Origin: Methylotenera_A sp049687015 | Lineage (GTDB): Bacteria > Pseudomonadota > Gammaproteobacteria > Burkholderiales > Methylophilaceae | Reading direction: 5' to 3' | Assembly: GCA_049687015.1 (NCBI GenBank) | Contig: JBAVIP010000050.1 | Span: 62,001-126,000, forward strand | Length of the DNA: 64,000 bases | Shown: one piece after another, positions 16,507 through 24,566 of the stretch | Position numbering within the stretch: position 1 is the stretch's first letter | How the letters are laid out: the number at the start of each line of letters is the position of its first letter | Notes under the pieces: generated by a model | Database searches by the model: none | What the model was told of the DNA's origin: nothing | The model's input: only the letters and a program-made list of their open reading frames with translations | Position numbers and translations under genes: made by a program

Positions 16507-17187
16507 ATGAACACTTCAGCAAAAGTTGTCAAGGTATGGGACCCATTGGTTCGCATCGGGCATTGGACGTTAGTCGTTGCTTTTTTTACGGCTTACTTTA
16601 CCGAGGAAGACTTTCTCACCCAGCACGTGTGGGCGGGTTATATCGTAGGTGCCATCGTTATATTTAGAATTGTTTGGGGATTTATCGGCAGCAAACACGC
16701 CAGATTCAGCGATTTTATTTATTCGCCAGCAGCAGTATTTGGTTACTTAAAAGGGCTTATCAGCCGCAAACCGCAACATTATTTGGGCCATAACCCAGCA
16801 GGTGGCGCCATGGTGTTTGCACTTTTGTTAGGACTTTCTGCCATAGTGTATACCGGCGTTGCTCTGTATGCAGTAGAAGAAAATGCCGGGCCACTTGCAG
16901 GGATTATTGCAAGCAATGATAAGACCATGCCTACAGCAACGATTATTACAGCCGCCAACGCAGATGAGGATGCCGATGAGGACATGAGCAAAAACAAGCA
17001 GGAGAAATCCATGGGAAACAAAGAAGCTGAAAAATTTTGGGAAGAGCTACATGAATTTTTTGTTAACTTTACTCTGCTGTTAGTCGTGCTGCATATTGGT
17101 GGCGTATTGCTTTCTAGCTATATCGACAAAGAAAATCTTATCAAAGCCATGGTGACGGGGCGCAAAGAAATTCCAAAAGACAAATAA
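16507..17187 (+). CDS. Cytochrome b561-type membrane protein
   Basis: A 226-residue inner-membrane diheme cytochrome b of the b561/hydrogenase-cytochrome-b type, which passes electrons between quinones and a redox partner. Four transmembrane segments carry the expected histidines: His19 in RIGHW, His40 in TQHVWAGY, and two in the last helix region (EELHEFF and VVLHIGG). Motif KVWDPLVRIGHW is the family start. Between the third and fourth helices is an unusually long charged loop with the acidic run DEDADED and a lysine/glutamate stretch (about 150-185). A ribosome site AAAGGA precedes the start. It is divergent from the membrane LuxR regulator. Confidence 0.9.
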   Translation: MNTSAKVVKVWDPLVRIGHWTLVVAFFTAYFTEEDFLTQHVWAGYIVGAIVIFRIVWGFIGSKHARFSDFIYSPAAVFGYLKGLISRKPQHYLGHNPAGGAMVFALLLGLSAIVYTGVALYAVEENAGPLAGIIASNDKTMPTATIITAANADEDADEDMSKNKQEKSMGNKEAEKFWEELHEFFVNFTLLLVVLHIGGVLLSSYIDKENLIKAMVTGRKEIPKDK

Positions 17188-17246
17188 CATAAAACATAAA
17201 TAATGAAATATTGCTTGCAGTTATAATGGCAGCATATTTTAACAAC

Positions 17247-17282
17247 GCGCGCCCAGTGACCTAATCTAGCCACTGGGCGCGC
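17247..17282 (+). terminator. Strong stem-loop between cytochrome b561 and VIT1-like genes
   Basis: Perfect 12-base arms GCGCGCCCAGTG (17247-17258) and CACTGGGCGCGC (17271-17282) with a 12-base loop, about 60 bases after the cytochrome stop and 20 bases before the next start. It lacks a T tract, so it may be a transcript-stabilising hairpin or a weak terminator. Confidence 0.55.
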
Positions 17283-17301
17283 TAAATCAGGGGTATTCAT
17301 C

Positions 17302-17994
17302 TTGAGGCATTCTGAATTTCATCGCTCACATCGCATAGGCTGGCTGCGCGCGGCCGTGCTAGGCGCTAATGATGGTATTGTGTCCACCGCAAGCTTAATC
17401 ATTGGTGTAGCTTCAGCACACGCCTCGCATGAGGCCATTTTGCTTACTGGTGTTGCAGGTTTGGTTTCTGGCGCCATGTCCATGGCAGCAGGTGAATATG
17501 TGTCAGTCAGTTCACAATCCGATACTGAAAATGCCGATTTAGCCCGTGAGCGCCATGAGCTTGCCACTGAACCAGAAAGCGAACTCAAAGAGCTCACAGG
17601 GATCTATATTGGCCGCGGGCTTACTCCAGACCTGGCGCACCAAGTCGCCGTTCAACTGACTGATCATGATGCTTTTAGAGCGCATGCGCGGGACGAGCTG
17701 GGCATTAGCGAAACAATGAGTGCTCGCCCAGTCCAGGCAGCGATTGCATCCGCCGCTACATTTGCAGTTGGCGCGCTGTTACCGCTATTAGTGGCTCTAG
17801 CAGTTCCTACAACCCATTTAATCATGTATGTTGCAGCAATGTCACTCGCTTTTTTAGCGGCGCTCGGTGGGCTGGCTGCAAAGGCTGGCGGTGCAAGCAT
17901 GTGGAAAGGATCAGCTCGTGTGGCATTTTGGGGCGTGCTTGCCATGGCAGCTACTGCTGGGGTCGGCAGCCTCTTCGGGGTTGCGGTAGCGTAA
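17302..17994 (+). CDS. VIT1/CCC1 family iron/manganese transporter
   Basis: A 230-residue membrane protein of the VIT family, which moves Fe2+ or Mn2+ out of the cytoplasm. Family marks are the N-terminal LRAAVLGANDGIVSTASLII and the Met/Gly-rich helix SGAMSMAAGEYVSVSSQSD. A cytoplasmic metal-binding helical region follows (ARERHELATEPESELKELT, 75-140), then three C-terminal helices. The start codon is TTG at 17302, with AGGGG upstream. Some members also carry an N-terminal ferritin-like domain, which is absent here. It ends convergently with ppa across a bidirectional terminator. Confidence 0.92.
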   Translation: MRHSEFHRSHRIGWLRAAVLGANDGIVSTASLIIGVASAHASHEAILLTGVAGLVSGAMSMAAGEYVSVSSQSDTENADLARERHELATEPESELKELTGIYIGRGLTPDLAHQVAVQLTDHDAFRAHARDELGISETMSARPVQAAIASAATFAVGALLPLLVALAVPTTHLIMYVAAMSLAFLAALGGLAAKAGGASMWKGSARVAFWGVLAMAATAGVGSLFGVAVA

Positions 17995-18023
17995 CCCAGA
18001 AGAGGTTGGCTCTCTTCAAAGAA

Positions 18024-18049
18024 AAAAGGCGCAATTAATTGCGCCTTTT
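18024..18049. terminator. Bidirectional terminator between the VIT1-like gene and ppa
   Basis: Perfect 26-base palindrome with arms AAAAGGCGCAATT / AATTGCGCCTTTT, lying between convergent stops. T runs appear on the 3' side in both orientations. Confidence 0.93.
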
Positions 18050-18068
18050 AAAACAAGCACTGAAAAAA

Positions 18069-18617
18069 TTAAAAAGCTGGTTTTACTTTTGCGTTATTGT
18101 AATTCTCGACACCTGAAAGGATTTCTTTCTTCGCGTCATCAATGTCGCCCCATCCATTAATTTTTACCCACTTGCCTTTGTCCAAATCTTTGTAATGCTC
18201 AAAAAAGTGCGCAATCATATCCAAACGCCATGCAGAAATGTCTCTATGGCAGTGAAGATGCCCATATAAGCCGCATACCTTATCGACCGGCACGGCTAGC
18301 ACCTTTGCATCGAGGCCTGATTCGTCTTCCATTAACAACACGCCCAGTGGGCGGCAGCGAACTACTACGCCTGGAATTAACGGAACCGGTGTAATCACCA
18401 GCACATCAACCGGGTCGCCGTCATCTGCCAGTGTATGTGGCACATAACCATAGTTAGTGGGGTATTGCATCGCAGTTCCCATAAAGCGATCAACAAAAAT
18501 CGCGCCGCTTTCTTTATCGACTTCATATTTTACAGGGTCGCCCTGCATCGGGATCTCGATAATCACATTAAAATCATTGGGAACGTCTTTTCCGGTTGAG
18601 ACTTGATTTAGTGACAT
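18069..18617 (-). CDS. ppa: Soluble inorganic pyrophosphatase (family I)
   Basis: A 182-residue cytoplasmic enzyme hydrolysing pyrophosphate to phosphate, pulling biosynthetic reactions forward. The family I signature DGDPVDVLV is present with the preceding YGYVPHTLAD, as are the substrate-binding parts EIPMQGDPVKYEVDKESG and the late HFFEHYKDLDKGKWVKINGW. Length is typical of proteobacterial Ppa. It stands alone: 90 bases separate it from dedA upstream, and a shared terminator lies downstream. Confidence 0.97.
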   Translation of the reverse strand: MSLNQVSTGKDVPNDFNVIIEIPMQGDPVKYEVDKESGAIFVDRFMGTAMQYPTNYGYVPHTLADDGDPVDVLVITPVPLIPGVVVRCRPLGVLLMEDESGLDAKVLAVPVDKVCGLYGHLHCHRDISAWRLDMIAHFFEHYKDLDKGKWVKINGWGDIDDAKKEILSGVENYNNAKVKPAF

Positions 18618-18707
18618 GCTGAATAAAACCTATTAATTAGAATAAATTATATTATAAATGAAAATTGTTCCTGCATTATTGCAGATGATTGAAATTAGGT
18701 TAGTGTA

Positions 18708-19334
18708 TTAGCGAATTTTCAGATTTTTCCAAACTTTGCTGACTAAAAATACGACAATCACAATCGCCAAACCAAGCACAGTCACTGTTCCAAGATGCTT
18801 CTGGATAATTGGAATATTACCGAAGAAATAACCTGCCAGTACACAGGCGAACACCCAAACCATGGCGCCTATGGAAACTGAGCGAGCGAATTTAACCGAC
18901 CGCATTTGGGTAACTCCGGCAAGAAAAGGTGCCAGCGTGCGTATCACGGGCAAAAATGGAGAGAATAAAAATCCTATCTCGCCATATTTTTCGTAAAAAA
19001 GCTGTGTCTTGTCTAAGGCCTCTTGTTTAGGCCATTTTAAAACCTCTACAAAAAACTTTTTACCTACCACCTTGCCCAGCCAATAACTAAGCAAACTGCC
19101 CAGTATCGCGGCGATAATAAGACTCGGTAGCAGCAACTTTATGTTAAGTTCACCCACTGCGCAAAATGCGCCACATACAAATAAGAATGGATTACCTGGC
19201 AGAAAAAATAGAGGGATAACTCCGATTTCCAGAAAAACTACCAGAAATAGAACCAAATACACAAGGTTTGCATGCATGGCAATCAGCGTGTGCAACTGCT
19301 GATCAAAGTTTAAAACCATTTGCCAAATATGCAT
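18708..19334 (-). CDS. DedA family membrane protein
   Basis: A 208-residue inner-membrane protein with five or six hydrophobic segments. The DedA/VTT signature is visible as a re-entrant loop IPLFFLPGNPFLFVCGAF and the downstream KYGEIGFLFSPFLPVIRTLA then PFLAGVTQM. DedA proteins support membrane homeostasis, and some recycle undecaprenyl phosphate or phospholipids across the membrane. The start codon overlaps the stop of the DUF1232 gene (TAATG), so the two are translationally coupled. Confidence 0.93.
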   Translation of the reverse strand: MHIWQMVLNFDQQLHTLIAMHANLVYLVLFLVVFLEIGVIPLFFLPGNPFLFVCGAFCAVGELNIKLLLPSLIIAAILGSLLSYWLGKVVGKKFFVEVLKWPKQEALDKTQLFYEKYGEIGFLFSPFLPVIRTLAPFLAGVTQMRSVKFARSVSIGAMVWVFACVLAGYFFGNIPIIQKHLGTVTVLGLAIVIVVFLVSKVWKNLKIR

Positions 19335-19606
19335 TATGTACTCTCTTTTTTACATGCGGCAATGACGTCCGCCGGCGTTAATTTCAAGGCAAAATATATC
19401 AACAGGGGAATAACAATGACATCATCCAGTTGGCCGATAACCGGCAAGAAATCTGGAATTAAATCAAATGGCATCAGTAAGTAACTTACTGCCAGCCATA
19501 GTAACATTTTTGCCAGAACCGGCGTTCGCGGGTGTTTTTGCAGGCGTCGATAAAAATCAAACTCTGCTTTTAGTCTTGCCGCAATTTCTTTGAGCTTTTC
19601 TCGCAC
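19334..19606 (-). CDS. DUF1232 (YkvA-like) membrane protein
   Basis: A 90-residue protein with the DUF1232 signature YLLMPFDLIPDFLPVIGQLD then DVIVIPLLIYFAL, forming a short helical membrane hairpin, preceded by a basic cytoplasmic helix. Function is unknown. It lies five bases after purC and is coupled to dedA. Confidence 0.88.
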   Translation of the reverse strand: MREKLKEIAARLKAEFDFYRRLQKHPRTPVLAKMLLWLAVSYLLMPFDLIPDFLPVIGQLDDVIVIPLLIYFALKLTPADVIAACKKEST

Positions 19607-19611
19607 GTCAA

Positions 19612-20523
19612 TTAAGCTTGCAGCTTTTGGCCAGTCAATTTCTCAAAGGCTTCCAGATACTTTTCCGAGGTACGTTTCGCAACATCATCGGGCAAAGCTG
19701 GCGCGGGCGGTGTTTTGTTCCATGCTATAGATTCCAGCCAATCGCGCACATATTGTTTATCATAGCTGGGCGGGTTGCTACCTACTTTATAACTCTCGAG
19801 CGGCCAGAAACGTGAAGAATCCGGCGTGAGCACCTCGTCCATCACATGCAGCACCCCATTATTATCCAAGCCAAATTCAAACTTGGTATCCGCAATGATA
19901 ATGCCCTTAGAAAGCGCGTATTCGGCAGCCTCGGTATAAAGTTGGATAGCCACTTTTGCCACTTGTTCAGCCATGTCTTTGCCTATTAAATCCGCACATT
20001 GCTGCAAACTGATATTTTCGTCATGCTCACCCACAGCGGCTTTACTGGATGGCGCAAATATGGGCTGTGGCAACTTCGAAGCCTCTTGCAAGCCGCTTGG
20101 TAGTTGGATTCCACAAACTGTGCCTTTTTGCCTATATTCTTTCCAGCCGCTACCCACCAAATAACCACGCACAATCGCCTCAATCGGCAAGGGTTTAAGT
20201 TTTTTAACCACCACTGCACGGCTTAAATTTCCAGCACCTAGTTGGGCTTTTTCTGCTGGATCACTCACCACCGAATCCGGGTCGATGCCAGTTAAGTGGT
20301 TCGGCACGACGTGCTTGAGCTTTTCAAACCAGAAATTGGCCATTTGTGTGAGCATTGCGCCTTTATTGGCGATGCCTGTAGGTAAAATTACGTCAAACGC
20401 AGAAAGTCTGTCCGTACTCACCAATAGCATTGTTTTATCGTCAATATCGTAAATATCACGCACTTTGCCTTGATGAATCAGCTTCAGGCTTTTGATAGTA
20501 GTTTTTAACAATGGTATGCTCAT
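19612..20523 (-). CDS. purC: Phosphoribosylaminoimidazole-succinocarboxamide synthase
   Basis: The 303-residue SAICAR synthase of de novo purine synthesis joins aspartate to CAIR with ATP. The sequence shows HQGKVRDIYDI at the start, STDRLSAFDVILPTGI, the active-site stretch FAPSSKAAVGEHDENIS, and DTKFEFGLD with DEVLTPDSSRFWP. It is the longer, yeast-like form common in betaproteobacteria. It follows pyk after 73 bases. In related genomes fba and purE/purK often lie here, but neither is present in this window. Confidence 0.97.
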   Translation of the reverse strand: MSIPLLKTTIKSLKLIHQGKVRDIYDIDDKTMLLVSTDRLSAFDVILPTGIANKGAMLTQMANFWFEKLKHVVPNHLTGIDPDSVVSDPAEKAQLGAGNLSRAVVVKKLKPLPIEAIVRGYLVGSGWKEYRQKGTVCGIQLPSGLQEASKLPQPIFAPSSKAAVGEHDENISLQQCADLIGKDMAEQVAKVAIQLYTEAAEYALSKGIIIADTKFEFGLDNNGVLHVMDEVLTPDSSRFWPLESYKVGSNPPSYDKQYVRDWLESIAWNKTPPAPALPDDVAKRTSEKYLEAFEKLTGQKLQA

Positions 20524-20596
20524 GGAATTGCTTTAATGTGATAAGTCGAACGCCATTATAAATTGTGCATGGGCTTCATGCTAATTTCCATTACGT

Positions 20597-22036
20597 TTAT
20601 TCATTTGGCAGATGGTCGCCAATCTTAATGATTTTAAGCGTATTTGTTCCGCCGGGGCTCCCGATAGGCTCACCGAAAGTAAGCATGACCAAATCTCCCA
20701 AACTTACCACTTTCTGCTGCAATAACACCTGCTCCATTTCATGCAGTATTTCATCTCTATTTTTATTTTCCTGTAAAATTGGATAAGGGTAAACACCACG
20801 ATGTAGCGTCAATTTTCTGCGTGCTATTTTTTCAGGTGACAATGCATAAATAGGCACTTCTGCATCAGCACGCGATAACCACTGTGCGGCATTGCCAGAT
20901 TGAGTTAACGCAGCAATCGCCTTTACTTTCAGGTGTTGCGCGGTATAAATCGCCGCCGCCGCTATAGCTTCATCCGTTTGTTTTAATTGGTGGGTACGCC
21001 GTTCAATATGTTGCAAACTTTCGTACTCTTTTTCCGCCTCCATACATACACGATGCACTGCTTGCACCGTTTCTAATGGATACTGACCGCTTGCAGTTTC
21101 GGCTGACAGCATCACCGCATCCGTTCCATCCAGCACTGCATTAGCCACATCAGAAACTTCTGCACGTGTTGGAATTGGGCTGCTAATCATTGATTCCATC
21201 ATTTGCGTGGCGGTAATCACCAATTTATTCTGTGCCCGCGCCATACGTATCATACGTTTCTGCAGGCCAGGCACAGCCGCATCACCCACTTCAACCCCCA
21301 AGTCACCTCGCGCCACCATAATGGCGTCGGAGGCCTCAATAATGTCTTCCAGGTGATCAATCGCTTCGGCGCGCTCGATTTTGGCAATGATGCTTGCTGT
21401 TCCGCCCGCTTTCCGCACCAAGGTACGCGCAAGCTCTACATCTAATGCCGATTTAGGAAATGAAATCGCAATATAGTCCGCTTCAAGTGCAACAGCGGTT
21501 TTAATATCTGCGCGGTCCTTTTTTGTAAGCGCATCTGCCGCCAGGCCGCCACCCTGCAAGTTGATGCCTTTGTTGTTGGACAAAATGCCGCCTGTAAGCA
21601 CGACACAGTGAATTTGATTGCCTTTAATACGGTCTATTGACATAGTGATGCGGCCATCATCCAGCAACAACATGTTTCCAACGCTGACTTCCTGCGGCAG
21701 ATTTTTATAATCAAGACCCACTTTAAATTGGTCGCCAATTTCGCAATCCGCATCCAACACAAACAAATCGCCCATTTTGAGGGTGATTTTACCTTGCTCA
21801 AACTTGCCGATACGAATTTTTGGCCCTTGCAAGTCACACAGGACGCCAATTGGGCGATTCAGTTTTGTAGCGATCTGCCGCACAATTTCTGCGCGTTTGA
21901 TATGGTCTTCCGCTGTTCCATGCGAAAAGTTTAACCGTACAACATTCACGCCCGCTGTAATCAGCCGCGCAATCATCTCTTCACTGCTTGATGCCGGACC
22001 TAGTGTTGCTACAATTTTTGTTTTTCGTAATATCAA
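20597..22036 (-). CDS. pyk: Pyruvate kinase
   Basis: A 479-residue glycolytic enzyme turning phosphoenolpyruvate and ADP into pyruvate and ATP. The N-terminal KTKIVATLGPASSS and VVRLNFSHGT, the active-site lysine region ASIIAKIERAEA, the metal-binding MVARGDLGVEV, and the TATQMMESMI loop are all intact. The C-terminal regulatory domain (about 350-479) is complete, so the enzyme is probably allosteric. It is downstream of pgk, separated by 83 bases containing a strong hairpin. Confidence 0.97.
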   Translation of the reverse strand: MILRKTKIVATLGPASSSEEMIARLITAGVNVVRLNFSHGTAEDHIKRAEIVRQIATKLNRPIGVLCDLQGPKIRIGKFEQGKITLKMGDLFVLDADCEIGDQFKVGLDYKNLPQEVSVGNMLLLDDGRITMSIDRIKGNQIHCVVLTGGILSNNKGINLQGGGLAADALTKKDRADIKTAVALEADYIAISFPKSALDVELARTLVRKAGGTASIIAKIERAEAIDHLEDIIEASDAIMVARGDLGVEVGDAAVPGLQKRMIRMARAQNKLVITATQMMESMISSPIPTRAEVSDVANAVLDGTDAVMLSAETASGQYPLETVQAVHRVCMEAEKEYESLQHIERRTHQLKQTDEAIAAAAIYTAQHLKVKAIAALTQSGNAAQWLSRADAEVPIYALSPEKIARRKLTLHRGVYPYPILQENKNRDEILHEMEQVLLQQKVVSLGDLVMLTFGEPIGSPGGTNTLKIIKIGDHLPNE

Positions 22037-22067
22037 TCTTTTACCTTTAATTTTCTAAATATTGAAA

Positions 22068-22098
22068 TAAGAATAGGGGCTTATCGCCCCTATTCTTA
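22068..22098 (-). terminator. Hairpin between pgk and pyk
   Basis: Arms TAAGAATAGGGGC (22068-22080) and GCCCCTATTCTTA (22086-22098) enclose a five-base loop, just after the pgk stop. The downstream minus-strand sequence is AT-rich without a clean T run. It could partly terminate transcription or protect the pgk message, allowing different pgk and pyk levels. Confidence 0.6.
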
Positions 22099-22119
22099 AT
22101 TTTCTGTAACTTTGGGGGA

Positions 22120-23304
22120 CTAACTATTCGCGCGTTGCTCCAGAATTTCAACCGCAGGCAGAACCTTGCCTTCTAGAAACTCCAAGAATGCGCCGCCTGC
22201 TGTCGAAATATAGCTTACCTTATCGTAAATACCGTATTTCTGTATGGCCGCGATTGTGTCACCACCGCCCGCAAGTGTAAATGCTTTTGTTTGAGCAATA
22301 GCATTGGCAATAGTTTTAGTACCTTCACCAAATTGGTCAAATTCAAACACACCTACTGGCCCATTCCATACCACTGTACCTGCATTTTTAATAATCTCTA
22401 CTAATTCGTTAGCAGATTTCGAGCCAATGTCAAAAATCATATCATCCGCCGTTACAGAAGCCACGTCTTTCTTTACTGCTGGCTCATTGGCATCAAATTT
22501 CTTGCCACAGACGACATCCACGGCAATGGGCACGGCTGCACCACGCTGGCTCATTTTTTCCATCAGCGCTTTAGCAGTGGGCACCAAGTCATGCTCACAA
22601 AGCGATTTACCAACCTCATGGCCTGCCGCCTTGAGGAAGGTGTTGGCGATACCACCACCTACCACCAGCTGATCAACTTTTTCTGACAGGCTTTCCAGCA
22701 CTGTCAGCTTGGTTGAGACTTTACTGCCGCCCACGATCGCCACCATCGGGCGCGCGGGATTTAGTAAGGCTTTGGTTAGCGCATCCAGTTCCTCTGTAAG
22801 CAAAATACCGGCACATGCGGTAGGTGCAAATTTTGCAATGCCATGCGTGCTGGCCTCTGCACGATGTGCAGTACCGAACGCATCCATCACAAACACGTCA
22901 CACAGCTTGGCATAAGCCTGTGCGGTTTCATCCTTGTTTTTTTTCTCGCCCACATTAAAACGGCAATTCTCCAAAAGCACCATTTCGCCATTGGCTACTT
23001 CGAATCCACCGGACATCCAGTCCTTGATTAAACGTACAGGTTTGCCCAATTTGGCCGCAATCACGTCCGCTACCGGTTTTAATGAGTTCTCTTCTGAATA
23101 AACACCTTCTTCAGGACGTCCCAGATGTGATGTCACCATCACCTTTGCGCCTTGTTTCAATGCGTACTCAATCGTCGGCATAGAAGCCGTGATACGCGCA
23201 TCCGATGTCACTTTGCCATCCGCCACAGGCACGTTTAAATCGGCGCGAATAAAGACGCGCTTGCCTGCCAAATCCAAATCGGTCATTTTGATAAATTGCA
23301 TCAT
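22120..23304 (-). CDS. pgk: Phosphoglycerate kinase
   Basis: The 394-residue enzyme transfers phosphate from 1,3-bisphosphoglycerate to ADP in glycolysis (reverse in gluconeogenesis and carbon assimilation). Visible features are GKRVFIRADLNVPVADGKV near the start, VTSHLGRPEEG, the nucleotide loop AIVGGSKVSTKL, WNGPVGVFE, and the C-terminal TAGGGDTIAA. It follows gap after 159 bases that hold a palindromic repeat. AGGGAG lies just upstream of ATG 23304. Confidence 0.98.
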   Translation of the reverse strand: MMQFIKMTDLDLAGKRVFIRADLNVPVADGKVTSDARITASMPTIEYALKQGAKVMVTSHLGRPEEGVYSEENSLKPVADVIAAKLGKPVRLIKDWMSGGFEVANGEMVLLENCRFNVGEKKNKDETAQAYAKLCDVFVMDAFGTAHRAEASTHGIAKFAPTACAGILLTEELDALTKALLNPARPMVAIVGGSKVSTKLTVLESLSEKVDQLVVGGGIANTFLKAAGHEVGKSLCEHDLVPTAKALMEKMSQRGAAVPIAVDVVCGKKFDANEPAVKKDVASVTADDMIFDIGSKSANELVEIIKNAGTVVWNGPVGVFEFDQFGEGTKTIANAIAQTKAFTLAGGGDTIAAIQKYGIYDKVSYISTAGGAFLEFLEGKVLPAVEILEQRANS

Positions 23305-23341
23305 TTACTCCCTGAATAATTGTATTTACTAACCCATGCTT

Positions 23342-23426
23342 GCTCAAATAATTGAGCGAGCGAGATGATATGCAAGGCGCACGGCGCGCAAGAAGCAGAA
23401 TGTACACGCAGTACATGAGCATTCTG
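23342..23426. repeat. Palindromic intergenic repeat between gap and pgk
   Basis: Hairpin GCTCAAATAATTGAGC (23342-23357) is followed by a second, larger one with outer arms CAGAATG (23396-23402) / CATTCTG (23420-23426) and inner arms TGTAC / GTACA, set in a GC-rich flank (GGCGCGC, GCGCGG). It looks like a dispersed intergenic palindromic element rather than a plain terminator. Only this one copy was noticed in the window. Confidence 0.6.
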
Positions 23427-23463
23427 AGCACCGCGCAACACAGCAGATTACTCGCGCAGCCGG

Positions 23464-24468
23464 TTATTTAGCGATATGCTGTACTAGACGCATCAAGTTA
23501 CATGTGTATCCATATTCATTATCATACCAGCCGACTACCTTAACAAAGGTTGGGTCGAGCATGATACCCGCGTCTTTATCGAACACTCCAGCTGCAGGGC
23601 TGCTACGAAAATCGGTAGATACCACTTTTTCGTCGGTATAGCCCAGCACGCCCTTCATTTCGCCTTCGGATGCCTTTTTCATCGCATCACAAATCGCTTC
23701 GTAAGTAGTTTCCTTGTTAAGCTCTACAGTCAAGTCCACCACTGACACGTCTGCAGAGGGCACACGCAATGCCATGCCTGTGAGTTTTTTGTTGAGAGAT
23801 GGAATCACTTTACCCACGGCCTTGGCTGCACCGGTGCTGGAAGGAATGATGTTCTCGAATACGCTACGACCACCGCGCCAGTCTTTCTTGGAGGGGCCAT
23901 CTACTGTCAGTTGAGAGGCTGTTGCAGCATGCACGGTCGTCATCAGGCCACGCTTGATGCCAAAATTATCGTGTAACACTTTTGCCAATGGTGCCAGACC
24001 GTTGGTGGTGCAGGAAGCGGCTGAAACAATCGCCTCACCTTTGTATTCTTTGTGGTTTACGCCGTAAACGAACATCGGCGTATCGTCTTTACCCGGTGCC
24101 GACTGTACCACTTTTTTCGCTCCGTTGTTGATATGCGGCTGACAGGTGTCCAGCGTTAGGAATGCCCCAGTAGACTCAACCACGATGTCTGCACCGCCAA
24201 CTTTCCAATTAATATTGTTCGGGTCACGCTCCGCTGTGAGACGGATTTTCTTGCCATTGACCACCAGACTGCCGTTATCGGCTTCCAGCTTGGCATCAAA
24301 ACGTCCGTGTACAGAATCGTATTTCAGCAAATAGATGATATATTCAATATCGTAAGAGCTGTTGATTGCAACAACTTCAATATCGTTAAATTCGCGTTCT
24401 TGCACCGCGGCACGCAACACCATGCGGCCGATACGCCCAAAGCCATTGATTCCCACTCGCACTGTCAT
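23464..24468 (-). CDS. gap: Glyceraldehyde-3-phosphate dehydrogenase, type I
   Basis: A 334-residue NAD-dependent enzyme oxidising glyceraldehyde 3-phosphate. It has the Rossmann start VGINGFGRIGRMVLRAA, the catalytic cysteine motif SAASCTTNGLAPLAKVL, the active-site histidine in TTVHAATASQ, and the C-terminal VGWYDNEYGYTCNL. ATG 24468 is a few bases after a ribosome site GGGGTTATC. The tkt terminator lies just upstream, so gap-pgk-pyk probably starts from a promoter in the 50 bases before gap. Confidence 0.98.
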   Translation of the reverse strand: MTVRVGINGFGRIGRMVLRAAVQEREFNDIEVVAINSSYDIEYIIYLLKYDSVHGRFDAKLEADNGSLVVNGKKIRLTAERDPNNINWKVGGADIVVESTGAFLTLDTCQPHINNGAKKVVQSAPGKDDTPMFVYGVNHKEYKGEAIVSAASCTTNGLAPLAKVLHDNFGIKRGLMTTVHAATASQLTVDGPSKKDWRGGRSVFENIIPSSTGAAKAVGKVIPSLNKKLTGMALRVPSADVSVVDLTVELNKETTYEAICDAMKKASEGEMKGVLGYTDEKVVSTDFRSSPAAGVFDKDAGIMLDPTFVKVVGWYDNEYGYTCNLMRLVQHIAK

Positions 24469-24520
24469 GATAACCCCTTAAAATACACCAAAAATGACTA
24501 CTAATTTAGTTTTACAAATA

Positions 24521-24546
24521 AAAAGAGCCTCTTCAGAGGCTCTTTT
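24521..24546 (-). terminator. Terminator of tkt
   Basis: Arms AAAAGAGCCTC / GAGGCTCTTTT with a TTCA loop, 21 bases beyond the tkt stop. Perfect stem and A/T runs on both sides. Confidence 0.93.
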
Positions 24547-24566
24547 ATTATGACGCTACTCGATAA

